64,000 bases of DNA, taken from NCBI RefSeq assembly GCF_001619985.1, contig NW_017264204.1, forward strand, positions 561,983-625,982. The letters are read 5' to 3'. The notes under the pieces are model-generated. The model made no database searches. It was given only the letters and a program-made list of their open reading frames with translations, and was not told the origin of the DNA. Every line of letters starts with the position of its first letter. Position 1 is the first letter of the stretch. This document shows, in pieces, positions 58,401 to 64,000 of this stretch. The DNA is from Xylona heveae TC161 (taxonomy: Eukaryota > Ascomycota > Xylonomycetes > Xylonales > Xylonaceae). Position numbers and translations under genes: made by a program.

Positions 58401-59668
58401 TCCACAACGGCGAGATTATGGAGAAAGGGAACCATAAGCAATTGCTCGAAGCAAAGGGCAGATATTACGACCTTTGGTCTAAACAGTTCTTCAGTGTACC
58501 CGAAGAAGATAAGCAACCTGAAGCTGAAGGCGATCCTGTGCAATCCGAGACGAAAGCAGATCATCGAGGCAATGAGGCTCAGGACGCTTCTGGGACAAAA
58601 GACGACCAGAGCATGATCATAGCCGAACGCTCTGAAGATACTCGCAAAGAGAATGTGCCCCCTGGCAACACAAACGACCAAGTTCCAAATGCAAATGATA
58701 CTCTTGCCGGTATGACCGACACTCCGAGGGCCAAACTCTGGAAGCCGGAAGCTCCTGATTTTGTCCCTCAATTTTTGAGAAAGTCTGACCAATCTTCAGT
58801 TGACCAATCTACCTCAAACATTCACCAGAGTGACGGTCATGATAAAAGTCACCAAGTCCAAAGCGTGGAGGATCACCAGCAAAAATTGCCAGAAAGTGCG
58901 GCAACTGAACAAACTCCAACAAAGGAGAAGACAGCTGGCCATAACGGCTTGACGGATCGCACCAATTTCTCTCAGAATAAAACGGAATCCAAGAATACTC
59001 CGGCAGCAGCCTTTGGGGTTCTCTCTAACAAAGGCCAGGAATCAGATTCCGCAGCAAATTCTCCGAAGCCGTCCAGCTCTAAGGATACATCTGATCAGAC
59101 TGTGGATAAGACAAAGAAAGTTTCAAAGAACCCGCTTAAGAAAAAAGGCCGACAAGGTCAACCCTCGCGAGGATCCGCACCCGTGAATAGACCCGAAAGA
59201 GGGACGGCCGAGGACGTGCCGGGTGCCACTGAAACTCCCTCACAGGACTCTGGCAATGGAAAACAAGAGACAGTTGATGATCGGACAGCGAAAATTCGGG
59301 ACGCTGATCGGCAAGGGAAGCTGGCCTCCAATCGGCGTGCTCTGTCCAAGAGTGAGCCAGTGAACAATAATGAAGTAAGCACAAGCAGTGAAGGGGAAGT
59401 TAAGCCAGCTGCAAGCCCACGTCGTGCTTCTCTTCCAGAAGCGTCCACTACTGTGAACGTCGCTGCAGCTTCTTCCGGAGTTGGACGGCGCCGGCGTGCT
59501 CGTAACAATGCCAGACGCTTGAAGCTGAAAGTAAATACTTCAAACAACACAAGTGCGCAAGGCGCCGGAGGCTCATCTGCTACTTCAACTCAGCCTAACA
59601 CGCCAAGAACTCCAACTGTAGTTGTTACTCCTCCGGAAAACGACCCAGATCCAGCTGCCAGTGCCTAG
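55495..59668 (+). CDS. hmt1: Hmt1-type vacuolar ABC half-transporter with long C-terminal tail
   Basis: Nine exons (55495-55698, 55784-55855, 55939-56590, 56651-57361, 57416-57804, 57862-57931, 57995-58113, 58163-58305, 58357-59668) encode 1223 residues. An N-terminal TMD0-like hydrophobic region (about 15-180) precedes an acidic linker. The six-helix ABC membrane domain follows (about 260-590, with [19 protein letters not shown] and [20 protein letters not shown]). The nucleotide-binding domain (about 620-815) has Walker [11 protein letters not shown]-loop [10 protein letters not shown], signature KLSGGELQR, Walker [10 protein letters not shown] and HRLST. This matches the fission yeast Hmt1 / ABCB6 group, which moves phytochelatin or glutathione-metal complexes into the vacuole. 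Unusually, about 390 charged, low-complexity residues follow the nucleotide-binding domain, ending with a basic [13 protein letters not shown] segment. The fifth intron is GC-AG. Confidence 0.93.
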
Positions 59669-60364
59669 ATGATGGCGATTCATCGTTGTCAGCTCCATTC
59701 TTAATCTGAAATTAGCATTGGTGTCAACGTTGTGCGCCATTATTTCTTTTGTTGCTTTCTTATGAGTATAACTGCCATTATTTCTGGTCACTCAAAGCAC
59801 ATATGTTGCCCTGCTTTTATCGCATGTCTATCCAATTGCTTGTTATTCGCGGAGGTTTGCTTTGTGCGTACAACATTATCATGTAATATTTGCGTGCACG
59901 ATGAGCCGCATTGCTACATTGCGTCCCCTCACAATCAAGGCGGCCGCGTCTTTTCACGAAGTCTATGGTCTAGGCACTTGCGCCTATTAGCAGTGATGTA
60001 TTTTATTGCTCACAAAAAGCTCATTGACGGTGGCTGGCTTTTTCTTTACTTCTTTGCGTTCATTACTTTTTCTCGAGCCGAATTGTGGCATACTTGCTTC
60101 GTTTGGCCATACGCCTCGAAATGACTGGCTTTATTTAATCAATACTAGTCCATTTTATTTCAACATCTCAGACTCGAGACGTGGTATTTGAGCAGGCCTT
60201 CGGGTGTATAACTGACGATGATGTCTGTGAATCCAAGAAGAAAAAAGGGAAAAGAAGAGAAGAGAAGAGAAATCGTGTCAATTCCTTGCGAGTAAAAGTC
60301 AGCTTCGCGAAAGTATGCAATGGATTTTTGATGCATTCATTTCTATATAGTATCATGGCTTTTA
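59669..60364. other. Convergent intergenic region, ABC transporter / MCM10
   Basis: Two genes converge here. The stretch is moderately AT-rich with a purine run near 60236-60272 and should hold both 3' UTRs. Short frames show no recognisable content. Confidence 0.5.
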
Positions 60365-63222
60365 TCATATAATTAGTAGGTCGTCATCGTCGTCATCATC
60401 AATATTATTCCTGGGGGTTTGTCCCTTCGCGTTCCCAGCTGCTAACATTGAATTGCCATTACCCGTCGTGGTCTTTCTTAAGATGCCCCTACGAGTAGCC
60501 TCTGCTGCGGCGACGGCTAATCTGTTACCATTCCGGACGCCAACGCTATCTGCTCCGGCTTCTTTGATACCATCTTCCGTCACGAATCTTGTTCTTTTGC
60601 GAGGCGAAGGTCTCTCATCAAGTTTCTTATGTGCACTCGCAGACGGAGTGGGCGGGGCACGCGGGGAATTAAAAGACAGGGCTGGTTTGGGAACTGCCTC
60701 ATTCTTGTATCTTTTGCCATCTGAAAAGGAAGAAGAAGTAGAAGAGATTTGCGCTGGCGTGGAGATACTGCTGTCTTGCCCTGGCAAGCCGCGCTTAAAC
60801 GCGTGACCCCATCCCACCGGCTGCTGTGATCCAGATGAGAATGAAGAGGCGTCTGCTCTTTTCCGCTTGACTGGACTTAATTTGATATCCCGCGTCGAAC
60901 TCTTTACGAGCCCAAGCGCACTGGCATCAACAAAGGGGTCTGAACCAGTATTGTCAGCACCCTCGTCTCCAATTCTTGCATTGGGCCTAGCAGATGAAGA
61001 GGCAGAAGATGATGATGCCCGCACACGCATGTACTCCCCGCCCATGCCGTCTCCAGCTTCTCCTAGCTTTTTGGCCAGGTCACGCTCGCGCTGATGTTCC
61101 GCTAGACGGCGACGAAGCCGCTCGTCTTTGCCCATGCCACGGTGGAAGGCGTCAGGATCGACGTCCTCGTCGTCGAGCAAGCACGCTGTGCTTCTCCCAC
61201 CATTGACGGCCCCGGGATGCATATTGGGCGCTATAAAAACGCGGGAACCAGTCTCGCGATCAAATACGGGTCCTTCTTTCTTGAGGCCATCGTCTTTGAA
61301 ACTGCCGCCACTGCCGCCGTTGCCGCCGCTACCTTTACTGCTTCTTGGTCGTCCGCCGGCACCGTTCCCACCAAAGAATCCAGTGCTAGGTCCAGACCTC
61401 CCACCGGGAGCAAAAGGAGCAGACATGGTATTGACTTCCATGCGGCTGGCTTTTGTTTTTTGAAACTGCAAGTTTACATGGAACTCGCAAAACTCTGTCC
61501 GCCTCTTGTCGATCCATTGTCCGCACTCTTTGCCGTCCTTTTTGACGCTCTTGCAGTATCCCAAATCTCTGGCAGATCCAATCTCGAGGATGAGATCGTC
61601 GCTTGAGTTGAGCGTGAGGGAAAATTTGCCAGTGTCGCGCTTATTCGGCGGCGGTGGCATGATGCCCGGATTGAGAATGGCCAGGACCGTTCCGGGAGTG
61701 AGTTTCCACCATCGATCGAAACCGCTGCCGAAGAGGAATACCTCGAGTTCCCATTTCAGGTCGGTGAGTGTCATGACCATGTATTTGCTTCGCTGCTCGC
61801 CGTCGGGCTTGCTGCCGTTACTGCCACTCTTGTGTGATCTGGGTTCGGATTTTGATGCGATTACGCCGACGACGACAAAATCTCCATCGACGTCGGGGAG
61901 GTCGTAGTCTGGAGATTTTACTGTTCGCAAGAGATCTGGTATGGAGAGGACTTTCTTGCCGGAAAGAGTTCGCGCGAGAAATGCGTGAGGGAGGATTCGC
62001 TTGGAGAGGTGGAGAGAAGAGAATGGTTCGAAATTGGGAATATCGGCGGGGGAGGTAGAAGGGGTCTCTTCTTCCTTGGGATTGTTAGGGTCTACTCGGT
62101 GGACGGGAGGTTGTAGAGCGGAAGAAGATGATGGTGTTTGAGAAAATGGCGCAGCCCGTGAAGGTGTTGCACTCTGGGAGGCCTTTGGCTTGGGGACATC
62201 TCTGCTTCCGGCCTGTAAGGCTGAGCCCGGACGCGCTCTTCGAGAAAGTCCCTCGGTCGATTCTCTCAAGGCACGTAAAACTTCGTCTCGAGAGAACTCT
62301 TGCTGGTTGGAATTGTGACCGGTTTCTCCGGCTGGACCTGCTAGAGACTCAAAGTCCTGCGTGTTGTTTTTGAAGCTTTCAACTTCCTTCTCGTCTAGCC
62401 CGAACCCTTTGCTTCGAGCTTTACGGATACGCTCATCTCGCTCTCTCTGCGCTTTCTCGGCCGTTCGACTCTGTGCGATTCTTTCACTGAAGCTTTTAGG
62501 CCTCTCTTCCTGGGAGAAAGATGGGGGCTGTAGAAACCGGGGCGTCCTAGATTCTGACGATGCTTGTCCATCCCGAACACTGGGTGCCCGTCGTAAAGAG
62601 ACATCACGACCCGTCAGGCCTTTATCAATTCCTAACAAGACCCGTCTCGGCGATTTGGCTTCTTCCTGCTTCTGCCTTTTCGGCGGCGGGGATAACGGTA
62701 TCTGCACCTCACGCTGGGTATCTGTGCCTCTTGTTCTACCTGCCCTTGAGCTTGGGGGCGCTCTTTTTGTTACTCCCCCCCGGTCTTCTTGGCTTCCAGT
62801 CAAAATTGTCTGAGTCGGTTCCTCCGCATCTTCACTATTGGTTTCCTGTGCCGCCTTGATCTTTGCCTGGCGCAACCGTCTAAGCTTTAGTCGGGCTTCA
62901 ATCGCCTGGAGTTGTAATTGCAAGGTTTCCTCATCTTCCTCGTCTTCATTTTCGCCGTTGATAGCGCTAGACAAGGAAACTCCTTGCTTTTGTGTACTCC
63001 GCAGAGATGACGGGGACAGTAATGTCCTTCTAGAAGGAGAAGCCGTGGGCGAAGTGTGGTCCTGTTCCTGCTGCGCGCGAAACTTTCGTCGGCCACTCGG
63101 TGAGCTCATCAGAGCTTCGTAAGGCGAGCGTGGCGGCCATTGTTGTTCATTCAAGTCTGTCAGAAGTAAGCGCAAGAATATAATATTGTCCTCTCCTCTT
63201 CAATTTATTCACCATGTGACAT
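60365..63222 (-). CDS. MCM10: Mcm10, DNA replication initiation factor
   Basis: Two minus-strand exons: a 10-nt first exon (63213-63222, ATGTCACATG) and 60365-63156, joined by a 56-nt intron, give 933 residues. The join reads MSHDLNEQQWPPRSPYEALM, restoring the conserved WPPRSP start of fungal Mcm10. The OB fold (about 400-530) includes GDFVVVGVIASKSEPRS, KYMVMTLTDLKWELEVFLFG and KLTPGTVLAILNPGIMPPPP. The CCCH zinc finger follows at about 540-570 (LGYCKSVKKDGKECGQWIDK ... FCEFH). The N-terminal third has a coiled-coil-like segment (LQLQLQAIEARLKLRRLRQAK), and the C-terminal third is Ser/Gly-rich and disordered, ending in a DDDDDDD run. Mcm10 activates the CMG helicase and links DNA polymerase alpha to the fork in the nucleus. 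The gene is head to head with the RNase H2B gene. Confidence 0.94.
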
Positions 63223-63759
63223 CGTTTTCTGCAGGTAAACAAAAGAGTCGGCAGTATGTGCCCCAGGGCCCAGCTAATCAAGTGGTCGTGTAGAGCCACT
63301 TTTTACGGGAACTCAAAATGCCATGCAATTAGTTCCAATGCTCAAGATATCTCCAGAATTTTGGCAAAGAAAGGTCCAGGTATCCAGTAAATGTGCCGAA
63401 ACAAGAAATCGATCGTAGACTATAGACATGAAACATAAAGCAACTCTGATCAGGCGGTAATTGGGGGTTTCATGGCGACCGAAGGCGGTGAGTGAAATAT
63501 GCATTGTAATTGGACGGCGCCAAAGTCGAACGCGTCGGTTACGCGACTCGTGTCCAACTTCATTCGACAGCTTTTAGGGGACAGCAACCACAAGACAGGA
63601 TTCATGGATCTTTTTTTGCCAGAAGTTGTTGCTTTATTTCCAAACTTATCTGCTGTGATTTGACTCTGAGCTGGTTCTACTTGGTTCTCAAGATTCCATA
63701 TCTATTCGAAAGTCAACAACCTTCTATCTTGGGCAGAGCGTACCTCTGCTGCTTACAAG
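63223..63759. promoter_or_regulatory. Divergent promoter region, MCM10 / RNase H2B
   Basis: The 537 nt between the two start codons must hold both promoters. In the minus direction ACGCG-like or other recognised replication-gene boxes are not obvious: one CAACGCGTCGG-like stretch (CGAACGCGTCGG at 63527-63538) contains ACGCGT, the MluI cell-cycle box core of yeasts. Its role here is inference. Confidence 0.4.
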
Positions 63760-64000
63760 ATGAGAACGCGCTCCAGTGCAACCCAGGAACCATCCACAGA
63801 ATCCAAAACAACAAAGGTGACCAGAGCTATGGAGAGGAGCGATGATCCGCATCCGCCAAAGATGTTCATCCTCCCAAAAGGAGGATCCAATGATGCGCGG
63901 GTCGTAACATTGGCAAATCCGCGAACTTCTCTTCCCAATCGGTATTATTTTTGCCCGGAAAAGGGCGTGTACGAATTTACCAAAATAGCTGCCCCCCGAA
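63760..64000 (+). CDS. RNH202: Ribonuclease H2 subunit B, 5' part (cut by window end)
   Basis: An ATG at 63760 opens a frame that runs to the end of the window (80 residues). After a basic N-terminus (MRTRSSATQEP) the sequence PPKMFILPKGGSNDARVVTL, LPNRYYFCPEKGVYEFTKIA matches the N-terminal triple-barrel region of RNase H2B (Rnh202). This subunit, with subunits A and C, forms the nuclear enzyme that removes ribonucleotides and RNA-DNA hybrids. The 3' part, including any introns, lies outside the window. A longer out-of-frame ORF overlapping this stretch is a shadow. The divergent neighbour is the replication factor Mcm10. Confidence 0.9.
   Translation, partial: MRTRSSATQEPSTESKTTKVTRAMERSDDPHPPKMFILPKGGSNDARVVTLANPRTSLPNRYYFCPEKGVYEFTKIAAPR

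Noticed and set aside
52601-59668. Secondary-metabolite cluster formed by the glycosyltransferase and the ABC transporter
   Set aside because: No synthase, P450 or cluster regulator is present, and the transporter belongs to the vacuolar metal-tolerance group.
63510-63845. 111-residue plus-strand frame at the right end
   Set aside because: It overlaps the RNase H2B start in another frame. The H2B frame has family motifs, this one does not.

Overview
The window is nuclear DNA of a filamentous ascomycete (Pezizomycotina). The grounds are short introns of about 48-80 nt with GT..CTRAY..AG signals, an intron-containing tRNA, intergenic stretches full of pyrimidine or purine tracts, and fungal proteins such as a Ssh4-type Rsp5 adaptor, Sch9, an Hmt1-type ABC transporter and a GldB-type glycerol dehydrogenase. 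Protein similarity and the recurring intergenic 9-mer TACGGAGTA/TACTCCGTA suggest Eurotiomycetes, probably an Aspergillus/Penicillium relative; this placement is inference.

Layout, left to right. There is a C-terminal gene fragment (1-294). Then come, on the minus strand, a class II cAMP phosphodiesterase, a Ssh4-like SPRY/PY-motif Rsp5 adaptor, and a UCH37-type proteasomal deubiquitinase. After a 5.3-kb gene-free stretch there are PI-specific phospholipase C (+), Imp4 (-), Upf1 (+), tRNA-Arg(CCU) with an intron (+), an AhpC/TSA-like thioredoxin-fold protein (-) and trimethyllysine dioxygenase (+). Next is a 2.9-kb unresolved tract holding incoherent coding-like fragments, then a hypothetical serine-rich ORF (+), Sch9 (+), GldB-type aldo/keto reductase (-), a HAD-IIA hydrolase of the YKR070W/CECR5 type (+), an F-box protein (+) and a transcription-type cyclin (+). 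The right end has an MGT-like glycosyltransferase (-), an Hmt1-type vacuolar ABC half-transporter (+), Mcm10 (-) and the 5' end of an RNase H2 subunit B gene (+), cut by the window edge.

Most genes are housekeeping or signalling genes. Possible functional groupings are: ubiquitin (Ssh4 beside UCH37); nutrient signalling (cAMP phosphodiesterase, PLC and Sch9, which are not adjacent); RNA and ribosome biogenesis (Imp4/Upf1 head to head); and genome duplication or integrity (Mcm10/RNase H2B head to head). No transposase, CRISPR array or virus-derived element was recognised. No clear new multi-gene system was found. The less ordinary signals are gene-structure features: a GC-AG intron, 6-, 10- and 18-nt exons, an intron splitting a CxxC active site, four 53-nt introns in one gene, and a long disordered tail on the ABC transporter.

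All exon boundaries were placed by eye from splice signals, reading phase and expected protein continuity. Total coding lengths of the complete models were checked for divisibility by three.
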